From Alphaproteobacteria bacterium MarineAlpha9_Bin3 (GTDB lineage: Bacteria; Pseudomonadota; Alphaproteobacteria; TMED109): a stretch of DNA of 42,814 nt. The DNA lies in NCBI GenBank assembly GCA_002937655.1, contig PTKH01000010.1, forward strand, positions 1 to 42,814. The letters are read 5' to 3'. This document shows positions 7,556 to 16,446 of the stretch, piece by piece. Below the pieces are notes generated by a model that saw nothing but the letters and a program-made list of their open reading frames with translations, was not told the origin of the DNA and searched no databases. A program made the translations under genes and the position numbers. Numbering within the stretch: position 1 is the first letter of the stretch; each line of letters begins with the position of its first letter.

Positions 7556-8452
7556 ATGGATAATAAATATAAAGGATCATTTGTTGCACTTATAACACCA
7601 TTTGTGAATGGCGGAATAGATGAATTAGCTTTTCAAAAGTTTATCGAATGGCAAATTTCACAAGGCACTAATGGTCTTGTTCCATGTGGTACAACTGGAG
7701 AGTCACCAACATTAAGCCATTCTGAGCATGAAAGGCTTATTGATTTAACTGTTGAAGTATCAAATGGGAAAGTCCCTGTTATGGCAGGTACGGGTTCTAA
7801 TTCTACAGAAGAGGCAATTAATTTAACAAAATATGCTAAGAAGTCAGGGGCAGATTCGGCTCTTATAGTAATGCCTTATTATAATAAACCTACTCAAGAA
7901 GGAATGTATGCACATTTTGAAGCGATTAATAATGCAGTAGATATACCATTATTTATTTATAATATTCCAGGCAGATCAGTAGTAGATATGTCTATCGATA
8001 CTATGGTAAGATTAGCAAAACTTCCTAATATAATAGGTGTTAAAGATGCTAGTAATGACCCAATTAGACCTACTTTATTAAGAAATGCTTTGAATGGTAT
8101 AAATTTTATTCAATTTTCTGGTGAGGATCCTTCTCAGTTACCCTTTATGGCATCAGGCGGAGATGGTATAATATCAGTAACTGGTAATGTTGCTCCAAAT
8201 CTTATGTCTGAATTTCACCAATTATGGAGGGAAGGTAAATTAGAGGAGGCTCGAGTTCTTCAAGAAAAATTAATGCCTTTGCATACATCTTTATTTATTG
8301 AAACAAGTCCAGCTCCTGTAAAGTTTGCAGCCTTTGAAAGAGGCCTTAGTAATGCAGAATTAAGATTACCTTTAGTTGAGCCTACAGATACTACAAAAAT
8401 TATTGTTAAATCTGCTTTAAAGGACTTAAAACTTCATAAAATAGAAATTTGA
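7556..8452 (+). CDS. dapA: 4-hydroxy-tetrahydrodipicolinate synthase
   Basis: DapA condenses pyruvate with aspartate-semialdehyde, the first committed step to diaminopimelate and lysine. The protein is 298 residues, the normal length. The Schiff-base lysine is K163 (GVKDAS), the proton-relay tyrosine Y135 (IYNIPGRS) with R140 close by, and the threonines are in GTTGES (T46–T47). The frame is open upstream to 7517, but ATG 7556 has an AAGGA ribosome-binding site at 7541–7545 and gives the conserved N-terminus (KGSFVALITPF). The stop overlaps the smpB start (TGATG), so the two are translationally coupled. TATAAT-like hexamers at 7494 and 7503 may belong to its promoter. Confidence 0.96.
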   Translation: MDNKYKGSFVALITPFVNGGIDELAFQKFIEWQISQGTNGLVPCGTTGESPTLSHSEHERLIDLTVEVSNGKVPVMAGTGSNSTEEAINLTKYAKKSGADSALIVMPYYNKPTQEGMYAHFEAINNAVDIPLFIYNIPGRSVVDMSIDTMVRLAKLPNIIGVKDASNDPIRPTLLRNALNGINFIQFSGEDPSQLPFMASGGDGIISVTGNVAPNLMSEFHQLWREGKLEEARVLQEKLMPLHTSLFIETSPAPVKFAAFERGLSNAELRLPLVEPTDTTKIIVKSALKDLKLHKIEI

Positions 8453-8904
8453 TGACTCCATTAATATTAAATAGGCGCGCTAAAAGAGAATATGAAATCT
8501 TAGAAACTTTTGAAGCAGGTATAATCTTATCTGGCCCGGAAGTTAAATCTTTGAGATTAGGAAAGGCAAATATTGGAGATGCTTATGCAGATCCTAAAGA
8601 TGGAGAAATTTGGTTAATTAATTGTCATATATCAGAATATAATAATGCGCAAAAGGAATTTCATGACTCTCCTACTAGACCAAGAAAACTTTTATTACAC
8701 AAAAAAGAAATTAGAAAATTACAAGGAAGTGTTCAAAAGCAAGGTTTAACTATAATAGTTTTAAAAATTTATTTTAATATAAAAGGTATTGCTAAAATTA
8801 ATTTAGGTTTAGGTAGAGGTAAAAAAGATAGAGATAAAAGAGCAGATGAAAAGAGAAGAGATTGGCAAAGACAAAAGCAAAGATTGTTGAGAGTAAAAAA
8901 TTAA
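8452..8904 (+). CDS. smpB: SsrA-binding protein SmpB
   Basis: SmpB binds tmRNA and brings it to stalled ribosomes for trans-translation. At 150 residues it has normal length. The conserved N-terminal core NRRAKREYEI, the SGPEVKSLR segment, the central NAQKEFHDSPTRPRKLLLH and the basic C-terminal tail (KKDRDKRADEKRRDWQRQK), which inserts into the decoding centre, are all present. The ATG overlaps the dapA stop by one base. The dapA–smpB pairing is common in Alphaproteobacteria. No tmRNA gene was found nearby. Confidence 0.96.
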   Translation: MTPLILNRRAKREYEILETFEAGIILSGPEVKSLRLGKANIGDAYADPKDGEIWLINCHISEYNNAQKEFHDSPTRPRKLLLHKKEIRKLQGSVQKQGLTIIVLKIYFNIKGIAKINLGLGRGKKDRDKRADEKRRDWQRQKQRLLRVKN

Positions 8905-8934
8905 ATTAATCTATTAAGTGTATATATACGTAAT

Positions 8935-9495
8935 ATGGGTATGAAAAATTTTATAAAATTCTTGTTTTTAGTCATTATGTCTTATTTTACTATTAATAAT
9001 ATTGCAAATGCAAAAAACTTAGTTATAGAGGATACTTTTTTCGAGGATATTAACGGTAAAACTCTTAAATTAAGTGACCTTCCTGGAAAAGTTATTTTAA
9101 TTGTTAATACGGCTAGTTATTGTGGTTTCACACAACAATATAAGGGTTTGCAGGCATTAACAGAAAAATTTTCTTCTAAAGAGCTATCAATTATAGCTGT
9201 TCCTTCAAATGACTTTGGCAGACAAGAACCTGGCAATAATAATGAAATTAAAGATTTTTGTGAAGGTATTTATGGCGTAACATTTCCTATTATGAGCAAA
9301 CAAAAAGTAATTGGTAAAGAAAAACATGCATTTTATCAATGGATAGAAAACAGTTTTGGCTCTAAAAAACTTCCTAGATGGAATTTTCATAAGTATCTAA
9401 TAAATAGGAATGGAGAATTACTACATTCTATATCTAGTAGAGTCTCCCCCAGTTCAAATAAGTTTCTAGAAAAGATACATTCAAGCATAAAGTAA
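8935..9495 (+). CDS. Glutathione peroxidase family protein, exported
   Basis: This 186-residue thiol peroxidase reduces hydroperoxides using thioredoxin or glutathione. The peroxidatic residue is Cys63 in NTASYCGFT, so it is not a selenoenzyme. The family Gln lies in FGRQEPG and the Trp in LPRWNF. An N-terminal hydrophobic segment ending near NIANA at about residue 26 is a signal peptide, placing the enzyme in the periplasm. A second in-frame ATG at 8941 is an equally good start. The stop codon directly abuts the stop of the opposing uracil-DNA glycosylase gene. Confidence 0.9.
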   Translation: MGMKNFIKFLFLVIMSYFTINNIANAKNLVIEDTFFEDINGKTLKLSDLPGKVILIVNTASYCGFTQQYKGLQALTEKFSSKELSIIAVPSNDFGRQEPGNNNEIKDFCEGIYGVTFPIMSKQKVIGKEKHAFYQWIENSFGSKKLPRWNFHKYLINRNGELLHSISSRVSPSSNKFLEKIHSSIK

Positions 9496-10122
9496 TTATA
9501 TTCTATTACTTATAGATTTAATAATTTTGTCAAACATCTCTTTTGTTAACCGGTTTGTATTTATATTATATCTTGAGCAATGATAGCTATTAAACATAAT
9601 TAAATTATCTTTTATATAATGAATTTTTCCATGTTTAAATTTATTTAAAGAGACTTTTAGGTTAAATACTTTTAATATTTCTTCGTGAGCTATTAATCCA
9701 AGTGCTAAAATAATTTCTAATTTTTTCATACTATTGATTTCAGATTTTAAAAATTTACGACAATTTTGTCTTTCTGAACCATTTGGTTTATTTTGGGGGG
9801 GAACACATCTAACACTATTTGTTATTCTAGTATTTAAAAGACTAAGGTTGTCGTCATAGACTTCTTTATAAGATCCTAAAGCTAAATTATTTTTAATTAA
9901 AGCAGGATATAACGTATTACCTGCATGATCACCTGTGAAAGGTCTACCAGTTTTATTTGCACCTTGTAAGCCAGGAGCGAGACCAACTATTAATATCTTT
10001 GAATCTATTGCTCCAAAAGACTTAACTGGAGAATTATACCATGAGGGACATAGTTCTCTATATCTGTTTCTATAATTCTTCAGTCTATCACAAAGTGAGC
10101 AATTTTTATTAGGTACAATCAT
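9496..10122 (-). CDS. Uracil-DNA glycosylase, family 5-like (UdgB type, Fe-S)
   Basis: This 208-residue DNA repair enzyme removes uracil and related deaminated bases. Motif I reads GLAPGLQGANKTGRPFTGD, which matches the family 5 pattern with no polar Asp or Asn at the usual catalytic position. Motif II is SYHCSRYNINTNRLT. Cysteines at 8, 11, 106 and 121 are placed as ligands of the [4Fe-4S] cluster found in families 4 and 5. Such an enzyme suits a genome under strong C-to-T pressure, though that link is inference. The ATG at 10122 gives the expected start just before the first cysteine pair. Confidence 0.9.
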   Translation of the reverse strand: MIVPNKNCSLCDRLKNYRNRYRELCPSWYNSPVKSFGAIDSKILIVGLAPGLQGANKTGRPFTGDHAGNTLYPALIKNNLALGSYKEVYDDNLSLLNTRITNSVRCVPPQNKPNGSERQNCRKFLKSEINSMKKLEIILALGLIAHEEILKVFNLKVSLNKFKHGKIHYIKDNLIMFNSYHCSRYNINTNRLTKEMFDKIIKSISNRI

Positions 10123-10196
10123 AATTAATTTTTTTTTTATTTATAAATATTATAATAAATAATTTTGTTTATTAAAATTAAAGACTATAAATAATT

Positions 10197-10703
10197 ATGT
10201 GCAATAATAATATTTATATATCTATAGGGTCTAACTTAAGGGGCCATATGAATAATCCTAAATATATTATGGATGTAGTTTTTAATAATTTATCTACCCA
10301 AGGCCTAAGAGTAAGGTATGCTTCAAAAATATACAAAAGTAAACCATCTCCATCTGGCTTTGGTCCATTATTTTATAATAGAGTGGTTTTAATTAAAACA
10401 AATTTAAATCCAACTGATATATTGAAAAGACTTAAAAAAATCGAAAGAATTTATAGTAAAAGGTCATCTCAAAGAAATTCACCTAGAGTACTTGATTTAG
10501 ACATACTAGATTATAAGGGTGAAATCATAAATAAAAAAAAATATCTTCAAATTCCTCATCCTAACATGTATAGTAGAGACTTTATTTTAAAACCTTTACA
10601 TGACTTGTCTCCTTACTGGATAGATCCTATAAATGGTAAAAGGATAAAAAGTTTAATATATAATTATAAAAGATCTAATATTTCTATTGCAAAAGCTATA
10701 TAA
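10197..10703 (+). CDS. folK: 2-amino-4-hydroxy-6-hydroxymethyldihydropteridine diphosphokinase
   Basis: FolK transfers pyrophosphate from ATP to the pterin precursor in folate synthesis. At 168 residues it has normal length. The start motif ISIGSNLRG, the substrate segment FYNRVV, and the catalytic stretch RNSPRVLDLDIL with its two metal-binding Asp residues are all present, followed by IPHPNMYSRDFILKPL. The gene ends 67 bases before rpoZ; that gap holds a good promoter, so folK probably lies outside the rpoZ operon. No clear Shine-Dalgarno site precedes the ATG. Confidence 0.94.
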   Translation: MCNNNIYISIGSNLRGHMNNPKYIMDVVFNNLSTQGLRVRYASKIYKSKPSPSGFGPLFYNRVVLIKTNLNPTDILKRLKKIERIYSKRSSQRNSPRVLDLDILDYKGEIINKKKYLQIPHPNMYSRDFILKPLHDLSPYWIDPINGKRIKSLIYNYKRSNISIAKAI

Positions 10704-10713
10704 TAAGTGTTAT

Positions 10714-10742
10714 TTGAGGTTTAGAAATATATATTGTATTAT
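10714..10742 (+). promoter_or_regulatory. Candidate sigma-70 promoter of the rpoZ–rsh operon
   Basis: TTGAGG (10714–10719) and TATTAT (10737–10742) are separated by exactly 17 bases, with an AAGGG ribosome-binding site at 10760–10764 before the rpoZ ATG. It is the best-spaced promoter-like pair seen in the window. It would drive the long same-strand gene run that begins here. Confidence 0.55.
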
Positions 10743-10770
10743 TAAATAAACTAACTTGTAAGGGTTTAAA

Positions 10771-11136
10771 ATGGCTAGAGTTACTGTAGAGGATTGTATT
10801 TTAAAGGTAGATAATAGATTTGATTTAATAGTTTTAGCTGCTCATAGAGGCAGAGAAATAACTGCTGGTTCAGAATTAACAGTACCAAGAGATAATGATA
10901 AAAATCCTGTTGTTTCTTTAAGAGAAATAGCAGAAGAAACTATCGAAGTATCTGATTTAAAAGAAAGTATGGTAGCTTCCCTACAAACTCAATTATTAGA
11001 TGATGATCATTCTGATAATGAAGAGGATGATGCTGAAAATGATAATGAAGATGACAATGAAGAAAAAGTTGTTGAAGCAGTAAATCCTTTGGGTAAATTT
11101 GGAATTCAAGTACAAGATAGGTATGAAGATATATAA
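10771..11136 (+). CDS. rpoZ: RNA polymerase omega subunit
   Basis: Omega helps assemble the beta' subunit into RNA polymerase and can carry a ppGpp site. The first 60 residues match the family: MARVTVEDC, then [16 protein letters not shown], and SLREIAEE. The 121-residue protein is longer than the roughly 90-residue enterobacterial form because of a strongly acidic Asp/Glu/Asn tail at about residues 76–100, ending in a short conserved-looking segment. The next gene, 19 bases downstream, is the ppGpp enzyme; this pairing is standard in Proteobacteria. Confidence 0.95.
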   Translation: MARVTVEDCILKVDNRFDLIVLAAHRGREITAGSELTVPRDNDKNPVVSLREIAEETIEVSDLKESMVASLQTQLLDDDHSDNEEDDAENDNEDDNEEKVVEAVNPLGKFGIQVQDRYEDI

Positions 11137-11155
11137 GTAAATATATGGCTTTATT

Positions 11156-13327
11156 ATGGAGTTAAAAAAACTCGATACAAATTTAAATATTAATAATCTT
11201 AATTATTATAAAGATATAATTAATAAAGTTAGTAATTATGATCTAAATTTGAAAAAAAATGTTCTTATTCAAGCTATTGACTTTTCTAGAAATAGACACA
11301 GTAAGCAAAAAAGAGATTCGGGAGATCCTTATTTTTTTCATCCCTTAGCAGTAGCAAATATTTTAGCTGATTATAAGTTAGATTGGGTGAGTATTATCAC
11401 AGCATTACTTCATGACACGGTAGAAGATGGTGTTGCTACTAGAGCAGAAATTAGAAAGCTATTTGGTGCAGAGATAGCTAGACTGGTGGATGGTGTCACA
11501 AAATTATCTAAAATTGAAGCTCCTCATATGAAATTAAGAGAAGCAGAGAATTTTAGAAAATTATTATTAGCTATGTCCAAAGATATCAGAGTTTTATTAG
11601 TAAAGTTAGCAGACAGACTGCATAATATGAGAACTTTAAAGCACATAGAGTCCTCTGAACGAAGGATGAGAATTTCAAAAGAAACTCTAGATGTTTATGC
11701 TCCTTTAGCAGCAAGAATAGGTATGCAAAATATGCGTGAGGAATTGGAGGATATTGCATTTGCAGAATTAAATACATCTATAAGAAAATCGTTAAATAAG
11801 CGTATACTTTTTTTAAGGAATCAGGACGATCAGTTAGTTAAAAAAATTATTAGAGAAATTAAAAACAAGTTTAAAAAAAACAATAAAATTATTCAAATTC
11901 AAGGTAGAGAAAAAAGTATATATTCTATATGGAAAAAAATGCAAAAATCTTCTATTTCATTTGAAAATATTTCGGATATTTATGCTTTTAGAATTATATG
12001 TGATGATGTAAATGATTGTTATTCTGCCGTTGGAATTATACATAATATTTGGCCTATGATCCCAGGAAGATTTAAAGATTATATTTCTACTCCTAAGTCA
12101 AATGGCTACTCCTCAATACACACAAATGTTATTGGTCCTCTTGGAAGGCCTATAGAAATACAAATAAGAACTAAAAGAATGCATGAATTAAATGAATATG
12201 GTGTTGCAGCTCATTGGTATTATAAAGAGAAAAATACTACTCCTATAAAGCTTAATAAAGTAAGTTTAAATTTATTTAAAGAATTTTCTGAAATAATAGG
12301 TAATTCTTCAGGTGCTGATGATTTATTGTCACATTCAAAAATGGAAATGTATTCTGACCAAGTTTTTTGTTTTACACCTAAGGGTGAGGTAATAACTATG
12401 CCAAAAAGTGCAACCCCTATTGATTTTGCATTTTCTGTTCATTCCAAGTTAGGAGAAACATGTGTAGGTTGTAAAATTAATGGACGTGCAGCACCTTTAC
12501 AAACAATATTAGCTAATGGAGATCAAGTTGAAATATTAAGATCTAATAGTCAAAGTCCACAACCTAGTTGGCTTAATTATGCAGTAACTGGAAAAGCTAG
12601 ATCTTATATTAATAAATTTATAAGAAAAAATGATAGGAATGAATTTATTAAATTAGGTAGATCTATTTTAGAAAATAACTTTATATTACAAAATAAACAA
12701 TTTCATGATAAGTTAGTAGATCCTATTTTGAAGCAATTAGATTATAAAAGTAGAAGATCTCTATATTTTTCTCTTGGTAAAAGTGACATAAATAGCGAAG
12801 AGGTATTAAATATTTTATTACCAAAAAAATCTAAAAATAATAAAATTATTAATATTAATAATAAAAAAGATAGAGGCATATCAATAAAGGGTTTAAAGCC
12901 AGGAGTAGCTTTGCATATGGCAGAATGTTGCCATCCTTTGTTTGGAGAGAGAATTGTTGGCTTAATGACGGAAGGCAAAGGTATAACAGTACATACATTA
13001 GATTGTGTCATTTTAGAGAGATATACTGATAATCCAGAGTTATGGGTAGATTTAACATGGAATAGAAAAAATGCTGAAAATAATATTGGAAGAATAAATG
13101 TAACTATTACTAATAAAAGAGGTAGTCTAAATACATTAACTCAAATAATAGCAGATTTTGGAGGAAATATTACTAATTTTCTTGTTAATAAAAGGTCGAA
13201 TGATTTTTTTCAATTGTCACTAGATATTGAAGTAAACGATGCAAAGCACTTAAATGAAATTATTACGGGCCTTAGGACGAATTTAAGTATTTATGAGGTT
13301 AATAGAGCTAAAGAGAATTATAATTAA
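11156..13327 (+). CDS. rsh: Bifunctional (p)ppGpp synthetase/hydrolase (RelA/SpoT homologue)
   Basis: This 723-residue stringent-response enzyme has all expected domains. The HD hydrolase domain carries HDTVED (H86, D87, E90, D91). The synthetase domain has RFKDYISTPKSNGYSS; the charged motif R305-x-K307-D308 is the RxKD type seen in bifunctional enzymes rather than the ExDD of RelA. It is followed by a TGS domain (about 400–460), a Cys-Cys-bearing region (AECCHP, about 585–595) and a C-terminal ACT domain (about 640–720). It should both make and degrade (p)ppGpp, as is usual for the single long Rsh of Alphaproteobacteria. It is cytosolic and acts with ribosomes. Confidence 0.96.
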   Translation: MELKKLDTNLNINNLNYYKDIINKVSNYDLNLKKNVLIQAIDFSRNRHSKQKRDSGDPYFFHPLAVANILADYKLDWVSIITALLHDTVEDGVATRAEIRKLFGAEIARLVDGVTKLSKIEAPHMKLREAENFRKLLLAMSKDIRVLLVKLADRLHNMRTLKHIESSERRMRISKETLDVYAPLAARIGMQNMREELEDIAFAELNTSIRKSLNKRILFLRNQDDQLVKKIIREIKNKFKKNNKIIQIQGREKSIYSIWKKMQKSSISFENISDIYAFRIICDDVNDCYSAVGIIHNIWPMIPGRFKDYISTPKSNGYSSIHTNVIGPLGRPIEIQIRTKRMHELNEYGVAAHWYYKEKNTTPIKLNKVSLNLFKEFSEIIGNSSGADDLLSHSKMEMYSDQVFCFTPKGEVITMPKSATPIDFAFSVHSKLGETCVGCKINGRAAPLQTILANGDQVEILRSNSQSPQPSWLNYAVTGKARSYINKFIRKNDRNEFIKLGRSILENNFILQNKQFHDKLVDPILKQLDYKSRRSLYFSLGKSDINSEEVLNILLPKKSKNNKIININNKKDRGISIKGLKPGVALHMAECCHPLFGERIVGLMTEGKGITVHTLDCVILERYTDNPELWVDLTWNRKNAENNIGRINVTITNKRGSLNTLTQIIADFGGNITNFLVNKRSNDFFQLSLDIEVNDAKHLNEIITGLRTNLSIYEVNRAKENYN

Positions 13328-13340
13328 TAAGGTAGTAATT

Positions 13341-13937
13341 ATGTCTATAATTAATGAAGATGAAGTTTTAAAGATATATAAATCAATAGGAGCATTATTA
13401 GAAGGGCACTTTATTTTGTCTTCTGGTTTACATAGTAGAATGTATTTGCAATCTGCATTAGTTTTTTCTAATGCTAAAGTTGCAGAATCATTATGTAAAA
13501 ATTTAGCTGAAAAAATTAAAAACTTTATAGATATTAATTTAATAGATCTAATAGTTTCTCCAGCCATGGGAGGAGTAATTGTTGGTTATGAGTTATCTAG
13601 ACATCTTGATAAAACTAATATATTTGCAGAACGTAAAGATGGAGTATTTAATATAAGAAGAGGATTCAAAATAAATGCAGGTAGTAAAGTCTTAGTCGTA
13701 GAAGATATTGTTACTACTGGTAAGTCTTCTTTAGAATGTTTTAAATGTATAAAAGATCTAGGTGGTGAAATAATAGCTGAAGCGGCATTAATAAATAGGG
13801 GTGGTGACTCAGTAAATCTGGGAGTGCCACTTGTGACTTTAGCTAATCTTAATATTCCAAATTATGAAGAAGATAATTTGCCAGTTGATTTAATAGATAT
13901 TCCCGCAGTAAAACCAGGAAGTAGGCCTGGGAAATAA
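13341..13937 (+). CDS. pyrE: Orotate phosphoribosyltransferase
   Basis: PyrE joins orotate and PRPP to make OMP in pyrimidine synthesis. Starting at ATG 13341, after an AAGGTAG ribosome-binding site, the protein has 198 residues. It begins with an alpha-type N-terminus (ALLEGHFILSSGLHS). The PRPP-binding loop is VLVVEDIVTTGKSS. The open frame runs 16 codons further upstream into the end of rsh, but the extension is not conserved-looking and lacks a ribosome-binding site. The stop codon shares one base with the next start (TAATG). Confidence 0.95.
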   Translation: MSIINEDEVLKIYKSIGALLEGHFILSSGLHSRMYLQSALVFSNAKVAESLCKNLAEKIKNFIDINLIDLIVSPAMGGVIVGYELSRHLDKTNIFAERKDGVFNIRRGFKINAGSKVLVVEDIVTTGKSSLECFKCIKDLGGEIIAEAALINRGGDSVNLGVPLVTLANLNIPNYEEDNLPVDLIDIPAVKPGSRPGK

Positions 13938-14527
13938 TGCTATTTAAGCAAAGAAAAAAAATTGATTTTATTTCAAAAGTTTTAAATTATTTTTGGCCAA
14001 AAAATGGTTGGGGAAGATTATTTAAGTATACTACCCTAAGAATAAAAAGGCTTCCCGGCTCTCCTCATAGTATAGCTCTAGGTTTCACATTTGGAGTTGC
14101 TTCTGCTATGACACCTTTATTTGGTTTACATTTTATTATAGGTATTTTATTTGCTTGGATTTTTGGAGCAAGTATTTTTGCTTCTATTATAGGAAATTTT
14201 GTAGGTAATCCATGGACATTTCCATTCATATGTTTATTAAATTTAAAAATAGGTAGTTATTTTTATGAATCTGACTATCTTAGCATAATAAATATGAAAT
14301 TAATTTCTAACGAATTATATTTATTGTGGAACGCATTTTATTCATTTTTTATTCAGTTTAATTTTTTAGAATCATATTTATTTTTATCTGAATTAAAATT
14401 AATGCCTCCTATGATTATCGGATCTACTTTTACAATTTTTTTAATTAGTGGACCTTGTTATTTTATATCTAAATTTATTATTACTAACTATAAAAAGAAC
14501 AAACTTAAAATTCGAAAAAAAAATTAA
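13937..14527 (+). CDS. DUF2062 family membrane protein
   Basis: This 196-residue protein has three or four hydrophobic segments. The family marks are SPHSIALGFTFGVA near residue 42 and GNPWTFP near residue 90. DUF2062 proteins are inner-membrane proteins of unknown function. Their place between pyrE and pdxJ is conserved in many Alphaproteobacteria, as here. The ATG overlaps the pyrE stop by one base, so translation is coupled. The C-terminus is Lys-rich and probably cytoplasmic. Confidence 0.88.
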   Translation: MLFKQRKKIDFISKVLNYFWPKNGWGRLFKYTTLRIKRLPGSPHSIALGFTFGVASAMTPLFGLHFIIGILFAWIFGASIFASIIGNFVGNPWTFPFICLLNLKIGSYFYESDYLSIINMKLISNELYLLWNAFYSFFIQFNFLESYLFLSELKLMPPMIIGSTFTIFLISGPCYFISKFIITNYKKNKLKIRKKN

Positions 14528-14537
14528 TAGGTAAGAT

Positions 14538-15260
14538 ATGAGATTAGGTATAAATATAGATCATGTGGCAACTATAAGAAATGCTCGAGGCAGTTTTCAT
14601 CCTGACCCTATAAAAGCAGCTAAAATTGCTGAAGAGTCTGGTGCAGATGGTATTACTGCTCATTTGAGAGAGGATAGACGTCATATTTCAGATCAAGATA
14701 TAAAAGCCTTGAAAGAAAATATTACTTTACCTTTAAACCTGGAAATGGCTGCAACTGAAGAAATGTTAGAAATAGCATTAGATGCTAAACCAGAAAGAGT
14801 CTGTATAGTTCCTGAAAAAAGATTAGAAGTAACAACCGAAGGAGGTTTAGAAATATCTAATATAAACGATAAAAAAAAATCATTCATTTCTAATATTATA
14901 AATCAGTGTAATAAATCTAATATCGATGTATCTCTATTTATAGACCCTGATATAAAGCAAATTGAATCAGCAATAAGTTTAGGAGTAAATATAATTGAAT
15001 TACACACTGGTGAATATTCTAATTCTCCTAATAATATTAAAGAATTAAATAGGATAAAAAATGCTACAATATTTGCAACAAATAAAAATTTAGAAGTTCA
15101 TGCAGGACATGGACTTAATTTTGAAAATGTTAATGAAATTGCTAAAATTAAGGATATAAAAGAATTAAATATTGGACACTTTTTAATAGGAGAGTCTATA
15201 TTTTTGGGTTTAGAAAGCGTAATAAAAAAGATGCGTAAAATAATAGATGCTAACAGATGA
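14538..15260 (+). CDS. pdxJ: Pyridoxine 5'-phosphate synthase
   Basis: PdxJ condenses 1-deoxyxylulose 5-phosphate with 3-amino-2-oxopropyl phosphate in DXP-dependent vitamin B6 synthesis. The 240-residue TIM barrel starts with LGINIDHVATIRNARG, includes HLREDRRHI and NLEMAAT, and ends with VHAGHGLNFEN and IGHFLIGESIF. All are catalytic or phosphate-binding signatures of the family. PLP made this way serves several enzymes in this window (both cysteine desulfurases and the dehydratase). The stop overlaps the acpS start (ATGA), a coupling also conserved in other Proteobacteria. Confidence 0.96.
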   Translation: MRLGINIDHVATIRNARGSFHPDPIKAAKIAEESGADGITAHLREDRRHISDQDIKALKENITLPLNLEMAATEEMLEIALDAKPERVCIVPEKRLEVTTEGGLEISNINDKKKSFISNIINQCNKSNIDVSLFIDPDIKQIESAISLGVNIIELHTGEYSNSPNNIKELNRIKNATIFATNKNLEVHAGHGLNFENVNEIAKIKDIKELNIGHFLIGESIFLGLESVIKKMRKIIDANR

Positions 15261-15646
15261 TATTTGGTATAGGACAAGATATTTGCAATTCTAAAAGAAT
15301 AGAAGCAACGCTTAATAGATTTGCTGACAGATTTAAAAATAGAATATATACAAATGCTGAAATAGAAAAATGTGATTCTAGAAAAAATTATGTCGATTCA
15401 TATGCTAGAAGGTTTGCTGCTAAAGAAGCTTGCTCTAAAGCTCTAGGAACAGGTTTTAAAAAAGGGGTTTTCTATAAAGATATTGAGGTGGTAAATTTAA
15501 AATCTGGTAAACCCACTATAATCTTAAGGGGTGGAGCACTAGAACAATTTAAATTACTTACTAAAAATGACAAATCAGCTAAAATAGAAGTAAGTTTAAC
15601 AGATGATTTTAACCTTGCTATGGCAATAGTTATCATTTCAAATTAA
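15257..15646 (+). CDS. acpS: Holo-[acyl-carrier-protein] synthase
   Basis: AcpS transfers 4'-phosphopantetheine from CoA to acyl carrier protein, activating it for fatty-acid synthesis. The 129-residue protein has the two signature blocks: GIGQDI with the magnesium ligand D8, and RRFAAKEACSKALGTG with E57. The ATG lies in the four-base overlap with pdxJ. The gene ends 20 bases before lepB. Confidence 0.95.
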   Translation: MIFGIGQDICNSKRIEATLNRFADRFKNRIYTNAEIEKCDSRKNYVDSYARRFAAKEACSKALGTGFKKGVFYKDIEVVNLKSGKPTIILRGGALEQFKLLTKNDKSAKIEVSLTDDFNLAMAIVIISN

Positions 15647-15666
15647 TAAATGGAGTTTTTAATAGA

Positions 15667-16443
15667 ATGAATTTTAATCCGTTCAAAAAAAAAATAAAAG
15701 AAGGTAATTCTAGAAGTAAATCTAATTATTGGATTGAAAATATTAAGACCTTCTCTATTGCTATATTAATAGCATTGACATTAAGAACATTTGCATTTGA
15801 GCCTTTTAGTATTCCTTCAGGTTCAATGAAGCCAACTTTATTAGAAGGTGATTATTTATTTGTGTCTAAATATTCTTATGGTTACAGTAGACATTCATTT
15901 CCAATGAGTTTTCCTAATTTTAAAGGTAGAATTTTTGGAAAATATCCAGAAAGAGGAGATGTTGCAGTATTTAAATTTACTAAGAACACTAAAATTGATT
16001 ATATTAAAAGAATAGTGGGACTTCCTGGAGATAAAATTCAAATTAAGAATGGTTTATTATTTATTAATGAAAAAGAATTAGAAAGAGAATCTTTAGGACT
16101 ATGGAGTGCAAAAAACGTAAATAATATTATGTATACATATGATAAATATTCTGAAAAAATATCAGAGACAGTTAATTATGAAATCCTAGATGCTAGTCCT
16201 AACGGCATGCTTGACAATACTGATGTATATACAGTACCTGAAGGACATTTTTTTGCTTTGGGTGATAACAGAGATCAATCTTCAGATAGCAGAATATTAA
16301 GTCAATTAGGGTTTATTCCTTTTAAAAATTTGGTTGGTAAGGCTCAAATAATATTTTATTCAAGAGACAGATCGGAACCTTTATGGAAATTATGGCTATG
16401 GCCATCATCTATAAGAGTAGAACGTCTTTTTAAAAGTATATAA
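15667..16443 (+). CDS. lepB: Signal peptidase I
   Basis: LepB removes signal peptides from exported proteins at the periplasmic face of the inner membrane. This 258-residue form has a single N-terminal membrane segment (about 25–42), then the catalytic Ser53 in IPSGSMKPTLLEGD and the general base Lys114 in DYIKRIVGLPGD. The later box GDNRDQSSDSR is also present. It would process the many exported proteins encoded here. It is one gene in the conserved acpS–lepB–rnc–era series. Confidence 0.96.
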   Translation: MNFNPFKKKIKEGNSRSKSNYWIENIKTFSIAILIALTLRTFAFEPFSIPSGSMKPTLLEGDYLFVSKYSYGYSRHSFPMSFPNFKGRIFGKYPERGDVAVFKFTKNTKIDYIKRIVGLPGDKIQIKNGLLFINEKELERESLGLWSAKNVNNIMYTYDKYSEKISETVNYEILDASPNGMLDNTDVYTVPEGHFFALGDNRDQSSDSRILSQLGFIPFKNLVGKAQIIFYSRDRSEPLWKLWLWPSSIRVERLFKSI

Positions 16444-16446
16444 TTA

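Noticed and set aside
13283-13567. Minus-strand open frame across the rsh–pyrE junction
   Set aside because: It lies opposite two clear genes, has no recognisable domain and no ribosome-binding site; it is a shadow of AT-rich coding sequence.
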